DNA of 64,000 nucleotides from UMGS1783 sp900555065 (GCA_937991645.1 CALKPL010000025.1:124001-188000); one strand, 5' to 3'; shown: positions 1 through 7,858, counted from the first letter of the stretch. Numbers and translations: made by a program. Notes: generated by a model from the letters alone, not told the origin.

Positions 1-187
1 GACTTTGCCTCCTTAAAAGAGCGAAAATGTGAAAAAAACGCATGGCCAGGCCAAACGTATAACAGCATTGGGCCTCTCGTCAGATATCGCCCCGATATTC
101 TATCTTCGACTTTTTATATTAGTACGATGCGAGTATTTTGTCAATACAAATATTTTATTTGTCAACGTTTTTTTTAGGGATTAGGTA
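1..187. other. Left-edge divergent intergenic region
   Basis: No gene is seen here. On the minus strand an AAGGAGG ribosome site (complement of 8-14) lies seven bases before the window edge, so a minus-strand gene very probably starts just outside the window. Its leader (about 109 down to 1) holds an ATATCG/CGATAT hairpin and an AGGCC/GGCCT stem-loop followed after a few bases by seven U residues (complement of 35-41), which could be an attenuator. The gene itself cannot be identified. Confidence 0.5.
116..144 (-). promoter_or_regulatory. Sigma-A promoter for the gene beyond the left edge
   Basis: Read on the minus strand, TTGACA (complement of 139-144) is followed after exactly 17 bases by TAATAT (complement of 116-121). 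This is close to consensus. It faces the AAGGAGG site at the window edge and stands back to back with the cold-shock promoter. Both -35 boxes sit in the same 11-base context (GTATTGACAAA), one on each strand. Confidence 0.7.
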
Positions 188-216
188 TTGACAAACCGCG
201 CCGTATATGTTAACAT
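188..216 (+). promoter_or_regulatory. Sigma-A promoter of the cold-shock gene
   Basis: TTGACA at 188-193, a 17-base spacer and TAACAT at 211-216 give a near-consensus promoter. Transcription would start near 223, leaving a 5' untranslated region of about 125 bases, long for such a small gene but typical of cold-shock mRNAs. Confidence 0.75.
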
Positions 217-249
217 AATATTGTATTCTGAATTGTGCACGATCGAACT

Positions 250-306
250 CACATGTTTTTGTAAGTCATTTGCGCGGGAATGATTTACAAAAACATGTGT
301 TTTTTA
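250..306 (+). terminator. Long leader hairpin with U-tract (attenuator-like)
   Basis: Bases 250-270 pair with 279-299 over 21 bp with only one G-U pair, around an 8-base loop; seven T follow at 300-306. It lies between the cold-shock promoter and its ribosome site, so it is inside the transcript leader rather than after a gene. It has the form of an intrinsic terminator. It may attenuate transcription or act as an RNA stabiliser or thermosensor. Confidence 0.7.
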
Positions 307-348
307 TTTGCATGACGACGAAATCACTGAAAACTGGAGGAAAAACAC

Positions 349-558
349 ATGAACACTGGTACGGTAAAATGGTTCAATGCAGAGAAGGGCTACGGCTTTC
401 TCACCAACGACAACGGCACGGAGGATGTATTCGTTCACTTCTCCGCAATCAATGCGGATGGGTATAGGTCTCTGAACGAAGGCCAGCGCGTGACTTTCGA
501 CACCGAAATCGATGCGCGCAACAACAAGGTCAGAGCGGTCAATGTAACGCCTGTCTGA
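349..558 (+). CDS. csp: Cold-shock protein (CspA family)
   Basis: Sixty-nine residues, the normal length for a single OB-fold cold-shock domain. It shows the family signature KWFNAEKGYGF at 7-17, RNP1 (KGYGFL, 13-18) and RNP2 (VFVHF, 27-31), the aromatic RNA-binding face. Such proteins bind single-stranded RNA and DNA and melt mRNA structure in the cytoplasm, often at low temperature or in fast growth. The ATG at 349 has GGAGG at 336-340, eight bases upstream. It is a single-gene unit with its own promoter, a structured leader and a terminator directly after it. Whether it is cold-induced or constitutive cannot be read from the sequence. Confidence 0.97.
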   Translation: MNTGTVKWFNAEKGYGFLTNDNGTEDVFVHFSAINADGYRSLNEGQRVTFDTEIDARNNKVRAVNVTPV

Positions 559-574
559 GTGGTCTGACAGAAAG

Positions 575-604
575 GAGGTTCCGGATACCGGAGCCTCTTT
601 TTTA
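575..604 (+). terminator. Intrinsic terminator of csp
   Basis: A 10-bp stem (575-584 with 588-597, one G-U pair), a three-base loop and then a run of seven T. It closes the cold-shock unit. Confidence 0.85.
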
Positions 605-633
605 TCGACAGACGAAGACATTTGTGGTATACT
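605..633 (+). promoter_or_regulatory. Promoter of the TtcA-like gene
   Basis: TCGACA at 605-610, a 17-base spacer and TATACT at 628-633. The inferred start site near 640 lies just before the SD-like GGAG at 647-650. This rules out the upstream in-frame start at 622, which would fall inside the promoter. Confidence 0.6.
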
Positions 634-654
634 GAAAAAAAACTTCGGAGTGGT

Positions 655-1482
655 ATGTTGGATATGAACGCAAGGGCGGAACACAGCCTGACAAAGAAAT
701 ACAGAAAGCTGATCTGGAACCGCTTTATTCAGGCGATCCGCGAATACGGCCTGATCCGGGAAGGGGACAGGATCGCCGTCTGCATCTCCGGCGGCAAGGA
801 TTCCATGCTGCTCGCAAAACTTATGCAGCAGCTGGAGCGGGTCACGGAAATTCCCTTTACCGCGTCCTATATCGTCATGGACCCGGGCTACGCGCCGCAG
901 AACCGGCGGCGGATCGAAGAAAACGCGGCGCAGCTGAAAATCCCCATTCAGATTTTTGAATCGGACATTTTCCGCGTTGTGGAGAAAGTCGACGGCGCGC
1001 CATGCTACCTGTGCGCCCGTATGCGCAGAGGGCATCTGTACCATTTCGCGCAGACGCTCGGCTGCAACAAGATCGCGCTGGGACATCATTTCAACGATAT
1101 GATCGAGACGGTTCTGCTCGGCATACTCTACGGCTCGCAGGTACAGACCATGATGCCCAAAGTGAAAAGCCGGAATTTTCCGGGTATGGAATTGATCCGC
1201 CCCCTGTATTGTGTACGGGAAAAAGACATTATTTCCTGGGCAAATTACTGCGGCATGTCCTTTTTGCAGTGTGCCTGTCGTCTGACCGAAGCGCTGGACG
1301 TGGGCACGATGGACTCGAAGCGCCAGCGGGTCAAACAGCTGATTGCCGATTTGAAAAAAGACGACCCGCAGGTGGATATAAACATTTTTCAAAGCGTGCA
1401 CAACGTGAATGTGGACACGGTGATCGGGTATCACCGGGGAAAGGAACGCCACGATTTTTTAGATGAGTACGAGCGGCGGTAA
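655..1482 (+). CDS. TtcA/TilS-type PP-loop tRNA thiolation protein
   Basis: A 275-residue ATP-pyrophosphatase of the TtcA-like family, which activates a tRNA base by adenylation and inserts sulfur. The PP-loop SGGKDS is at 45-50. A CxxC pair (CYLC, about 117-120) and a further Cys cluster (CAC, about 206-208) match the iron-sulfur cysteines of TtcA (2-thiocytidine-32 synthesis). Clostridial members of this group are not all proven TtcA, so the exact tRNA position is an inference. The start is uncertain: ATG 655 is four bases after GGAG, while ATG 664 is thirteen bases after it. It is transcribed alone and converges on the phosphatase gene. Confidence 0.85.
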   Translation: MLDMNARAEHSLTKKYRKLIWNRFIQAIREYGLIREGDRIAVCISGGKDSMLLAKLMQQLERVTEIPFTASYIVMDPGYAPQNRRRIEENAAQLKIPIQIFESDIFRVVEKVDGAPCYLCARMRRGHLYHFAQTLGCNKIALGHHFNDMIETVLLGILYGSQVQTMMPKVKSRNFPGMELIRPLYCVREKDIISWANYCGMSFLQCACRLTEALDVGTMDSKRQRVKQLIADLKKDDPQVDINIFQSVHNVNVDTVIGYHRGKERHDFLDEYERR

Positions 1483-1489
1483 CCGCCGC

Positions 1490-1524
1490 AGAAAGCGCGC
1501 ACGGACCGGCCGTGCGCGCTTTCT
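1490..1524. terminator. Bidirectional stem-loop between convergent genes
   Basis: A perfect 15-bp GC-rich stem (1490-1504 with 1510-1524) around a five-base loop, between two convergent genes. Its right arm overlaps the last two bases of the phosphatase stop codon. U-tracts on either side are short, so termination is inferred from position and stem strength. Confidence 0.6.
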
Positions 1525-2218
1525 ATATCGGTGCTATCAGTTTTTCCTGCAGCCGCCGGATTTCAGCGGTCTGTAGTCCGATATGGTAAAAATAATCGGC
1601 CGCACACTTGTATTTTTTCAAAAACATATCCAGAAACGCATCCATATACGCAAGTTTGGGGACGATGAGATTGATCGGGAATTCCGCGTCCCGCGCCTGG
1701 TATTGCGTAAGGATTTCATACCAGTACGCATGCGTCGCCTGATAATCGGCCAGTATATCCGCCCGTGGCACACCTGCAAGCAGCAGAAGCAGGGCGGATA
1801 CAACCCCCGTGCGGTCCTTTCCGGCTACGCAGTGGTACAGAACCGCGCCCTGCGCCGCGCTGAGCGTACGGAATACCGGCAGGATAGAGTCGTTTTCATC
1901 CACCATTTGAAAGTAGGAGACAGGAACATCCGCTTCATCCCTGGGCAGGCGTCCGCCGCCGCGAATTTCCAGATGGCGGTATGTAAATTCGTCGAGCCGT
2001 TCGAACGCGCAGCGCTGCCGCCGCACTTCGGCGTCGTTGCGCAGATCAATCACGGTCGTGACGCCGCAGTGTTTTAACAGCGTGATATCCTGTTTCGTCA
2101 GCGAAGTCGGCAAGTCGCTGCGGAGAAAAGCATATATAGCGGTGCTTCGCCCGTCCTCGGTCGGATAACCGCCCAGGTCGCGCGTGTTTACCGTCGTGCT
2201 AAGCGGGATTCTTCGCAT
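1523..2218 (-). CDS. Tyrosine/serine-type protein phosphatase
   Basis: A 231-residue member of the Y_phosphatase3 group (IphP/LipA-like dual-specificity phosphatases). The N-terminal NTRDLGGY signature is at 11-18, and the P-loop HCVAGKDRTG has nucleophile Cys about 130 and Arg about 136, the CX5R motif. The substrate (phosphoprotein or phosphoinositide) cannot be told from sequence. I chose the ATG at 2218 because AAAGGAG lies about ten bases upstream. The longer in-frame start at 2251 would sit inside the terminator of the upstream pduL-like gene. No clear promoter is seen, so it may depend on read-through. Confidence 0.85.
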   Translation of the reverse strand: MRRIPLSTTVNTRDLGGYPTEDGRSTAIYAFLRSDLPTSLTKQDITLLKHCGVTTVIDLRNDAEVRRQRCAFERLDEFTYRHLEIRGGGRLPRDEADVPVSYFQMVDENDSILPVFRTLSAAQGAVLYHCVAGKDRTGVVSALLLLLAGVPRADILADYQATHAYWYEILTQYQARDAEFPINLIVPKLAYMDAFLDMFLKKYKCAADYFYHIGLQTAEIRRLQEKLIAPI

Positions 2219-2237
2219 TGTGGGCTGCGCTCCTTTC

Positions 2238-2273
2238 AAAAAAAGCGGCAAGCGGACTAGTCCGCTTGCCGCT
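2238..2273 (-). terminator. Intrinsic terminator of the pduL-like gene
   Basis: A perfect palindrome at 2244-2273 forms a strong GC-rich hairpin. On the minus strand it is followed by seven U (complement of 2238-2244). It lies directly after the pduL-like gene and before the phosphatase start. Confidence 0.85.
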
Positions 2274-2285
2274 GTGCGCGTCCTG

Positions 2286-2858
2286 TTATTTTATAATGGT
2301 TCCCATCACGTCGGGCGTGATGGCCGCGGCGTTGGCTTCATCGGTATCAATATGCATCGCGTTTGCATAACTGCTGTTTACGCGGACGACGACGTCGCCA
2401 AAGACGAGAGAACGTCCGTTTGTCTCAACGGCGACCTGTACGATCTGCTTATTCTCCACGCCGAACTCCTTGGCGCCCTGCTCCGTCAGGTGGATATGCC
2501 GCTTGGCGGCGATAACGCCTTCCTTGAGCTCAACCGTACCCTTCGGTCCAATCAGGGTGCAGCCCGCGCTGCCTGCGAGGTCGCCGGACTCGCGGATCGG
2601 GATGCTCAGGCCGATGCCGCGCGCATCGGTCAGAGAGATTTCGACCTGCGTCTGCTTGCGTACCGGGCCGAGGATAACGACGTTTTTAATCTCATTTTTC
2701 GGACCCTTGACGGTCAGGCGCTCCTCACATGCGAATTCACCCGGCTGGGACAGCTCTTTTTTCAGGGTGAGGCTGTAGCCCTTGCCGAACAGGGTTTCCA
2801 AATCCTGCTGCGAGAGGTGAATATGCCTGGCGGAAGTTTCAATCATAATTTTTGCCAT
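2286..2858 (-). CDS. pduL: PduL-type phosphate acyltransferase
   Basis: One hundred and ninety residues, the full PduL length. It converts acyl-CoA plus phosphate to acyl-phosphate plus CoA, the alternative to Pta, allowing ATP formation through an acyl kinase. The zinc-binding histidines are visible as two repeated motifs, RHIHLS (11-16) and RHIHLT (120-124), plus a third HIDTDEANA (169-177). The protein begins directly at the first domain with no N-terminal encapsulation helix, and no microcompartment genes are near, so a free cytoplasmic enzyme in acetate or propionate metabolism is inferred. It is a single-gene unit with its own terminator. An A/T-rich TTGAAA-type promoter probably lies in 2859-2939. 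Confidence 0.93.
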   Translation of the reverse strand: MAKIMIETSARHIHLSQQDLETLFGKGYSLTLKKELSQPGEFACEERLTVKGPKNEIKNVVILGPVRKQTQVEISLTDARGIGLSIPIRESGDLAGSAGCTLIGPKGTVELKEGVIAAKRHIHLTEQGAKEFGVENKQIVQVAVETNGRSLVFGDVVVRVNSSYANAMHIDTDEANAAAITPDVMGTIIK

Positions 2859-2939
2859 ATTTCAACACTCCTAATATTTGTTTTCCGAAACATATTTTAA
2901 TACTTTTTTAGGCGTATTTCAAGGTATCCCACAGGGTAT

Positions 2940-3413
2940 TTATTGAACCTCAAGCAGAACTGCGGCCTGAGCCGCGATGCCTGCGCCCGCGCCGGTAAAG
3001 CCCAGGCCCTCCTCCGTCGTGGCCTTGACGCTGACCCGGCCGGCGTCGACGCCCAGCGCCTGCGCGATGTTTTCCCGCATTTGCGGGATATAATCCGCGA
3101 GTTTCGGCCGCTGCGCTATAATTGTGGAATCCACGTTCGCAACACAGTAGCCCGCGCCGCGCACCAGTTCCGCGCAGTGGCGCAACAGGACGAGGCTGTC
3201 CGCATCCCGGTAGGCGTCGTCCGTCGGAGGAAAATGCGCGCCGATATCGCCCAGAGCAGCCGCGCCGAGCAGCGCGTCCATTACGGCATGCGCCAGTACG
3301 TCCGCATCGGAGTGTCCGTCCAGGCCGAGGCCGAATGGGATGTGCACGCCGCCCAGAATCAGCCTGCGTCCCTGTGTGAGGCGGTGCACGTCGTAGCCTG
3401 TGCCGATCCGCAT
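2940..3413 (-). CDS. ispF: 2-C-methyl-D-erythritol 2,4-cyclodiphosphate synthase
   Basis: One hundred and fifty-seven residues. It cyclises CDP-methylerythritol phosphate to MEcPP in the non-mevalonate isoprenoid pathway. The divalent metal ligands Asp8 and His10 (GYDVHRL) are seen, the HSDADVLAHAVMDALLGA signature follows, and the C-terminal TTEEGLGFTG is intact. I prefer the ATG at 3413, five bases after AAAGGCGGGG, which gives the standard length. The in-frame ATG at 3431 overlaps the ispD stop but has no ribosome site. It is directly downstream of ispD, the previous-but-one pathway step, so the two are translated from one message. Confidence 0.97.
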   Translation of the reverse strand: MRIGTGYDVHRLTQGRRLILGGVHIPFGLGLDGHSDADVLAHAVMDALLGAAALGDIGAHFPPTDDAYRDADSLVLLRHCAELVRGAGYCVANVDSTIIAQRPKLADYIPQMRENIAQALGVDAGRVSVKATTEEGLGFTGAGAGIAAQAAVLLEVQ

Positions 3414-3427
3414 ATGTACCCCGCCTT

Positions 3428-4162
3428 TCATACGTAGTCAAGCTGTTCTGCGATCCGGGCCGCAAACAACAGGTCCTGGCGCGTTGTAATCTTGATATTG
3501 TCCGGCTGGCCCTCGATCACATGGACGGGCACGCCCGCTGCTTCCAGAAGCTGACTGTCGTCCGTATAGTCGCGGCCTTTCTGCTGCGCCGCCCGCAGTG
3601 CCGCACGGTACTGTACGGCGGCAAAGGTCTGGGGCGTCTGTACGCAGACGAGGCTGTGCCGGTCCAGCGTGCGCTCCACAGATCTTTCAGCGTTCAGGAG
3701 CTTGACGGTGTCCACAGGCGGCACGCCGGGAATGGCGTTTCCGTAGACGTAAGCGGCGCGGTTTACTTCGTCAATCAGGGCGGGGGAGACGAAGGGGCGC
3801 GCGCCGTCGTGTACAGCGACGAAGGCGGTGTGCGAAGGGCAGCAGTCAAGGCCGCGCGCGACCGACTGCTGCCGGGTTTCGCCGCCGCGTACGAGCTGCG
3901 TCACTTTTTCAAATCCGTACTCGCGTATATAATCGGATAAAACGGCGATCAGCTCCTCTGAGGTGACGACGATAATTTCATCCACCGTTTCCGCCTGCTC
4001 GAACGCCATAATAGCGCGCAGCAGAACGGGGTGACCGCCGATTTCGGCCAGCTGTTTGCTGGCCTGACCGCCGAAGCGTTCAGAACGTCCGGCCGCCACG
4101 ATGATCGCCGTCGTATAAGGCGGCGCGGGCTTATCTTTTTTCAGCTTTGAAAAGATAGACAT
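3428..4162 (-). CDS. ispD: 2-C-methyl-D-erythritol 4-phosphate cytidylyltransferase
   Basis: Two hundred and forty-four residues. It couples MEP to CTP in isoprenoid synthesis. The nucleotide-binding N-terminus AAGRSERFG is at 23-31, and VHDGARPF and the late DDSQLLE motif are present. The ATG at 4162 has AAAGGAA about nine bases upstream. An open frame continues to 4273 but that stretch is low-complexity, lacks a ribosome site and is not family-like. It forms an operon with ispF and may follow carD, though a hairpin separates the two. Confidence 0.95.
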   Translation of the reverse strand: MSIFSKLKKDKPAPPYTTAIIVAAGRSERFGGQASKQLAEIGGHPVLLRAIMAFEQAETVDEIIVVTSEELIAVLSDYIREYGFEKVTQLVRGGETRQQSVARGLDCCPSHTAFVAVHDGARPFVSPALIDEVNRAAYVYGNAIPGVPPVDTVKLLNAERSVERTLDRHSLVCVQTPQTFAAVQYRAALRAAQQKGRDYTDDSQLLEAAGVPVHVIEGQPDNIKITTRQDLLFAARIAEQLDYV

Positions 4163-4298
4163 ACTCCAGCTTTCCTTTTCTTTGCGGGAATAGGCGCGCG
4201 CAGAACCGCCGCGTTCAGGCTGCGGCGCCGCAGGCCGTGTATCTGGGCTCGCGGCGTTCAGACCCCGCCTCACGACAGCGCTGCCGTGCTTTTTAGAA

Positions 4299-4324
4299 AT
4301 GCCATAGGGCTTATCCTATGGCAT
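4299..4324 (-). terminator. Stem-loop at the end of carD
   Basis: A perfect 10-bp stem (4299-4308 with 4315-4324) spans the carD stop codon. The tail is only weakly U-rich, so it may attenuate rather than stop transcription into ispD. Confidence 0.5.
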
Positions 4325-4793
4325 TGTGAATCATATCTTCAATTTCCTCTATTTCTTTTTCAAGTGAGAGCGTCAGTTCGCTAACGAGGATCTGTTTTGC
4401 GCAGTGCAGCATTTTGCGTTCGCCGGCGGAGAGCGTCTTTTCCCTGTTCCGGATAATCAGGGATTTATAAACCTTGGCGGTCTCCCACAGGTCGCCGCTT
4501 TTCAGTCGGTCCATATTATCCCGGTAGCGCTTGGACCAGTTCGTATTCTGGTCCGTCTCCATATCGTGGATGGAGCGGACAAGCTTTGCAGCTTCCTCGG
4601 CGCTGGTAATCGCACGGATCAGAGGCGTGTCGATTTCGGCAGGCACCATAATTTTCATGTTGCCTGTCGTAAGGGAAACGACATAGTATCGTTTGGATTC
4701 GCCGTCCATTTCCCGGTTCTCGATTCCTTCAATTATTCCCGCACCGTGCATGGGACATACGACTTTATCCCCCGCAGCGAACATAGCAATCAC
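4311..4793 (-). CDS. CarD/CdnL-family RNA-polymerase-binding regulator
   Basis: One hundred and sixty residues. The N-terminal Tudor-like domain (about 1-65, beginning MFAAGDKVVCPMHGAG) is the CarD/TRCF RNA-polymerase-interacting domain that binds the beta subunit. The helical C-terminal half, with WSKRYRDNMDRLKSGD, matches the DNA-contacting part that stabilises open complexes. The start is GTG 4793, eight bases after AAGAGG; the ATG at 4784 would be too far from it. It has its own divergent promoter. In Firmicutes these proteins adjust rRNA and growth-related transcription; the target set here is unknown. Confidence 0.92.
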   Translation of the reverse strand: MIAMFAAGDKVVCPMHGAGIIEGIENREMDGESKRYYVVSLTTGNMKIMVPAEIDTPLIRAITSAEEAAKLVRSIHDMETDQNTNWSKRYRDNMDRLKSGDLWETAKVYKSLIIRNREKTLSAGERKMLHCAKQILVSELTLSLEKEIEEIEDMIHNAIG

Positions 4794-4826
4794 CAGAATA
4801 GACCTCTTTTACTGATTTGTAATACT

Positions 4827-4855
4827 ATTATACATTATTTTTTTTTATAAAGCAA
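4827..4855 (-). promoter_or_regulatory. Promoter of carD
   Basis: On the minus strand, TTGCTT (complement of 4850-4855) precedes TATAAT (complement of 4827-4832) by 17 bases. The spacer is almost all A/T. Confidence 0.7.
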
Positions 4856-4877
4856 CTTTTCTTTTTGCGATTAATAT

Positions 4878-4885
4878 GCTATAAT
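4878..4885 (+). promoter_or_regulatory. Extended -10 promoter of the HAD gene
   Basis: A perfect TATAAT at 4880-4885 with a TG one base upstream makes an extended -10 element. No good -35 is seen. Transcription would begin near 4892, which favours the ATG at 4918 over that at 4906. Confidence 0.6.
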
Positions 4886-4917
4886 GCTTAGAAATCATAT
4901 TTTCTATGGGGTTTTTT

Positions 4918-5595
4918 ATGCTGAAACTATGTATTTTTGATCTCGATGGCACCACGTTCGACACGCAGCCCGACCTGATGAACGCAATGAACGGCGCTAT
5001 TGAAAAGTACGGTTACCCGCCGTGCAGCGTCGAAGCGTTTCGCGACGCTGTCAGCGGCGGCTTTCAGCAGACGCTGCGCAAGCTGCTGCCGAAGGATTTT
5101 GACAGAGAGGATATATTCCCGGATATATGCGAGACGTTCCGGTCCTCCTATGCCGAGCATTATATGGACAATACATATCCTTACGAAGGCGTAGAGGAAG
5201 CCCTGCGCACATTGCGCGGGATGGGTATCCGGCTCGCAGTTTTTTCCAATAAGATCCACGAGCGCACAGTGGACATCTGCAACAGACTTCTGCCCGATAT
5301 CAAGTTCGACTACATTCTTGGCGCCAGAGACGGGCAGCCGCTCAAGCCCGACCCGGCAATGGCGCTGTATATCTGCCGCACGCTTGGCGCCGCGCCGTCC
5401 GAAACCCTGTTTATCGGCGACAGCGACGTTGACGTGGAGACGGCGAAAAACGCCGGAATCCGCTGTATTGGCTGCAGCTGGGGTTACCGGGACAAGTCCG
5501 TTCTGGAACAGGCTGGGGCGGATGTGATTATTGACCGGCCGGACCAATTGGTCCCCAGTATAAAAAAACTAGGAGGTTATGACGATGGAGTATGA
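4918..5595 (+). CDS. HAD-superfamily phosphatase (phosphoglycolate phosphatase-like)
   Basis: Two hundred and twenty-five residues with the full HAD motif set: I, FDLDGT (7-12, nucleophile Asp8); II, FSN; III, KPDP; IV, GDSDVDVETAKNAG. A helical cap sits after motif I, as in the Gph/PgmB subfamily. The substrate is a small phosphorylated metabolite, not specified by sequence. The start ATG 4918 follows a GGGG stretch by six bases. Its 3' end overlaps the next gene by eleven bases, so it is probably co-expressed with the XRE-cupin regulator and the acyl-CoA synthetase. Confidence 0.9.
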   Translation: MLKLCIFDLDGTTFDTQPDLMNAMNGAIEKYGYPPCSVEAFRDAVSGGFQQTLRKLLPKDFDREDIFPDICETFRSSYAEHYMDNTYPYEGVEEALRTLRGMGIRLAVFSNKIHERTVDICNRLLPDIKFDYILGARDGQPLKPDPAMALYICRTLGAAPSETLFIGDSDVDVETAKNAGIRCIGCSWGYRDKSVLEQAGADVIIDRPDQLVPSIKKLGGYDDGV

Positions 5596-6151
5596 AATCG
5601 TTCAGGTCGCCCGCAGGATTCGGGAACTGAGAGACATTCTCGGTTTCAGCGTCCATGAAATGGCGGAGACGGTCGACTGCACGGACGAGGAATACCTCGC
5701 GTGTGAAAACGGCGCGTCCGACTTTTCCTTTACGTTTCTCTACAAGTGCGCGAAAAAGTTTGGCGTGGACATTGCGGAGCTTATAACCGGCGAAGTGCCG
5801 AAACTCTCCTTCTATACCATTACCAGGGCCGGTGAAGGCATGCCGATTGAAAGACGGGCCGAGTTCAACTATCAGCATTTGGGGTATCGGCTGAAGAACA
5901 AGCCCGCTGAGTGCTTTCAAGTGGTTGCAAAATACGATCCGGCGTCAGAATCCAAGCCTATACACCTTTCCACCCATGCGGGACACGAGTTCGACTATGT
6001 CCTCAAAGGTACCCTGAAGGTGCAGCTTGAGAACCATACGGAGATATTACATGCCAACGACAGCGTGTATTATGATTCCTCGCACGGCCACGGCATGATC
6101 GCAATCGAAGGGGAAGACTGTGAGTTCTTGGCAATCGTGATCGGGGAATAA
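5585..6151 (+). CDS. XRE-family regulator with C-terminal cupin domain
   Basis: One hundred and eighty-eight residues in two domains. An HTH of the XRE/Cro type occupies about 1-65 (RRIRELRDILGFSVHEMAE, then the recognition region). A cupin fold of about 110-188 follows, with HLSTHAGHEFDYVLKGTL and the late HGMIAIEGEDCEF. This is the PuuR/SutR-like architecture, where the cupin senses a small ligand. ATG 5585 lies eight bases after AGGAGG; the ATG at 5579 is only two bases after it. The placement 27 bases before an acyl-CoA synthetase suggests it controls that gene, possibly in response to an acyl substrate. That is inference. Confidence 0.9.
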   Translation: MEYEIVQVARRIRELRDILGFSVHEMAETVDCTDEEYLACENGASDFSFTFLYKCAKKFGVDIAELITGEVPKLSFYTITRAGEGMPIERRAEFNYQHLGYRLKNKPAECFQVVAKYDPASESKPIHLSTHAGHEFDYVLKGTLKVQLENHTEILHANDSVYYDSSHGHGMIAIEGEDCEFLAIVIGE

Positions 6152-6178
6152 CAGTAAAGAATAAGGAGAGAGCCTGCT

Positions 6179-7858
6179 ATGAGCGAGCTTATGTATAAAC
6201 GTTTTGTCGATGAGACTTTCCGCGCGGACGGGACGATCGACAGACTGACTGTTAACGTACCTGATAATTTTAATTTTTCTTACGACGTAATCGATGTTCT
6301 GGCAAAAGAACGCCCGGACAAACGCGCAATCCAGTGGGTAAACGACGAAGGCGCGGAAAAGTGCATCACCTTTAAAGATTTGTCCGACAACAGCAAGCGC
6401 GCCGCCGCATACCTCGCTTCGCTTGGTATAGGAAAGGGCGACGCCGTATTGCTGATCCTGAAGCGGCACTACCAGTTCTGGTATGTAATTCTGGCGCTGC
6501 ACCGGCTCGGAGCAGTCGGTGTGCCCGCGACCAACCAGCTGATGAAAAAGGATATTGTCTACCGTATTGAAAAGGCGCATATCAAAGCCGTCGTCTGCAC
6601 GGCAGAGGGCGATATTGCGCAGGCCGTAGACGACGCGGCGCAGGAATGCGGCGGGGTGGACGTAAAACTTATCGTGAACGGCGACAGGGACGGCTGGCGT
6701 TCCTTTGATCGTGAGTATGAAACATATCCCGCGGAATTTGCCCGGCCTACGGGCGCGCTTGCAAACACCAAGGACGATATTATGCTCATGTATTTCACCT
6801 CGGGCACAAGCGGATACCCGAAAGTGTGCATGATGGCGTATTCCTATCCGCTCGGGCACATTGTCACGGCCCGTTACTGGCACAATGTCAATACAACGGA
6901 CGCGGGACTGCACCTGACCCTGGCCGAGACCGGCTGGGCAAAATCCATATGGGGCAAGCTGTACGGGCAGTTTCTGTGCGAGTCGGCCGTGTTCGTGTAC
7001 GACTTTAACCGTTTCCATCCGACCGACGTGCTCCACATGATCGAGAAATACAGGATCACGACTCTGTGCGCGCCGCCTACCATTTTCCGTTTCCTGATTC
7101 AGGAGGACTTGTCCCAATATGACTTTTCCTCGCTGGAGTATGTGACCACGGCGGGCGAGGCAATCAATCCGGAGGTGTTCAACAAGTTCCTGGACGCGAC
7201 CGGCCTGAAGCTGATGGAGGCGTATGGACAGACGGAGACGACCCTGACGGTGGGCAATTTTGTCGGCACCGTACCCCGGGAAGGGTCCATGGGCAAGCCG
7301 TCGCCGCAGTACGACGTGGACATTGTGGACGATGCGGGCAACAGCGTCGCGCCCGGCGTGACCGGCGAAATCGTCATCCGGACTGACAAAATCAAACCTG
7401 TCGGTCTGTTTGCGGGTTATTTTGAGGATGCGGAGAAGACCCGCGCGGTTTACAGCGACAACGTCTACCATACGAACGACCTTGCCTGGCGCGACGAGGA
7501 CGGGTACTATTACTATGTGTCCCGCAAGGACGACGTGATCAAGAGTTCCGGCTACCGTATCGGTCCGTTTGAGATTGAGAGCGTGCTGATGGAACATCCG
7601 GCGGTGCTGGAATGTGCAGTAACCGGCGTGCCCGACCCTGTGCGCGGCCAGGTCGTCAAGGCGACGATCGTCCTTTCCGAGGCGTATCGCGGCCGCGAGG
7701 CGGCGGCGCTGAAGAAGGAGATTCAGGAGTTTGTCAAACATACGACCGCCCCGTACAAGTACCCGCGCGTCGTCGACTTTGTCACAGAGCTTCCCAAGAC
7801 GATCAGCGGCAAAATCAAGAGAAATACCATCCGCGGCGAGCAGGATGGCATGAACTGA
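6179..7858 (+). CDS. AMP-dependent acyl-CoA synthetase (MACS/ACS-like)
   Basis: A 559-residue member of the ANL superfamily that activates a carboxylic acid to acyl-AMP and then acyl-CoA. Core motifs in order: A3 TSGTSGYPK (about 208-216), A5 MEAYGQTE (about 345-352), the hinge and A8 region SRKDDVIKSSGYRIGPFEIE (about 448-467), and A10 PKTISGKIKR near the C-terminus with the adenylation lysine. It resembles the medium-chain acyl-CoA synthetases of Clostridia more than housekeeping acetyl-CoA synthetase; the natural acid is unknown. It is preceded by AAGGAG and by the XRE-cupin gene, and followed by a strong hairpin. Confidence 0.92.
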   Translation: MSELMYKRFVDETFRADGTIDRLTVNVPDNFNFSYDVIDVLAKERPDKRAIQWVNDEGAEKCITFKDLSDNSKRAAAYLASLGIGKGDAVLLILKRHYQFWYVILALHRLGAVGVPATNQLMKKDIVYRIEKAHIKAVVCTAEGDIAQAVDDAAQECGGVDVKLIVNGDRDGWRSFDREYETYPAEFARPTGALANTKDDIMLMYFTSGTSGYPKVCMMAYSYPLGHIVTARYWHNVNTTDAGLHLTLAETGWAKSIWGKLYGQFLCESAVFVYDFNRFHPTDVLHMIEKYRITTLCAPPTIFRFLIQEDLSQYDFSSLEYVTTAGEAINPEVFNKFLDATGLKLMEAYGQTETTLTVGNFVGTVPREGSMGKPSPQYDVDIVDDAGNSVAPGVTGEIVIRTDKIKPVGLFAGYFEDAEKTRAVYSDNVYHTNDLAWRDEDGYYYYVSRKDDVIKSSGYRIGPFEIESVLMEHPAVLECAVTGVPDPVRGQVVKATIVLSEAYRGREAAALKKEIQEFVKHTTAPYKYPRVVDFVTELPKTISGKIKRNTIRGEQDGMN

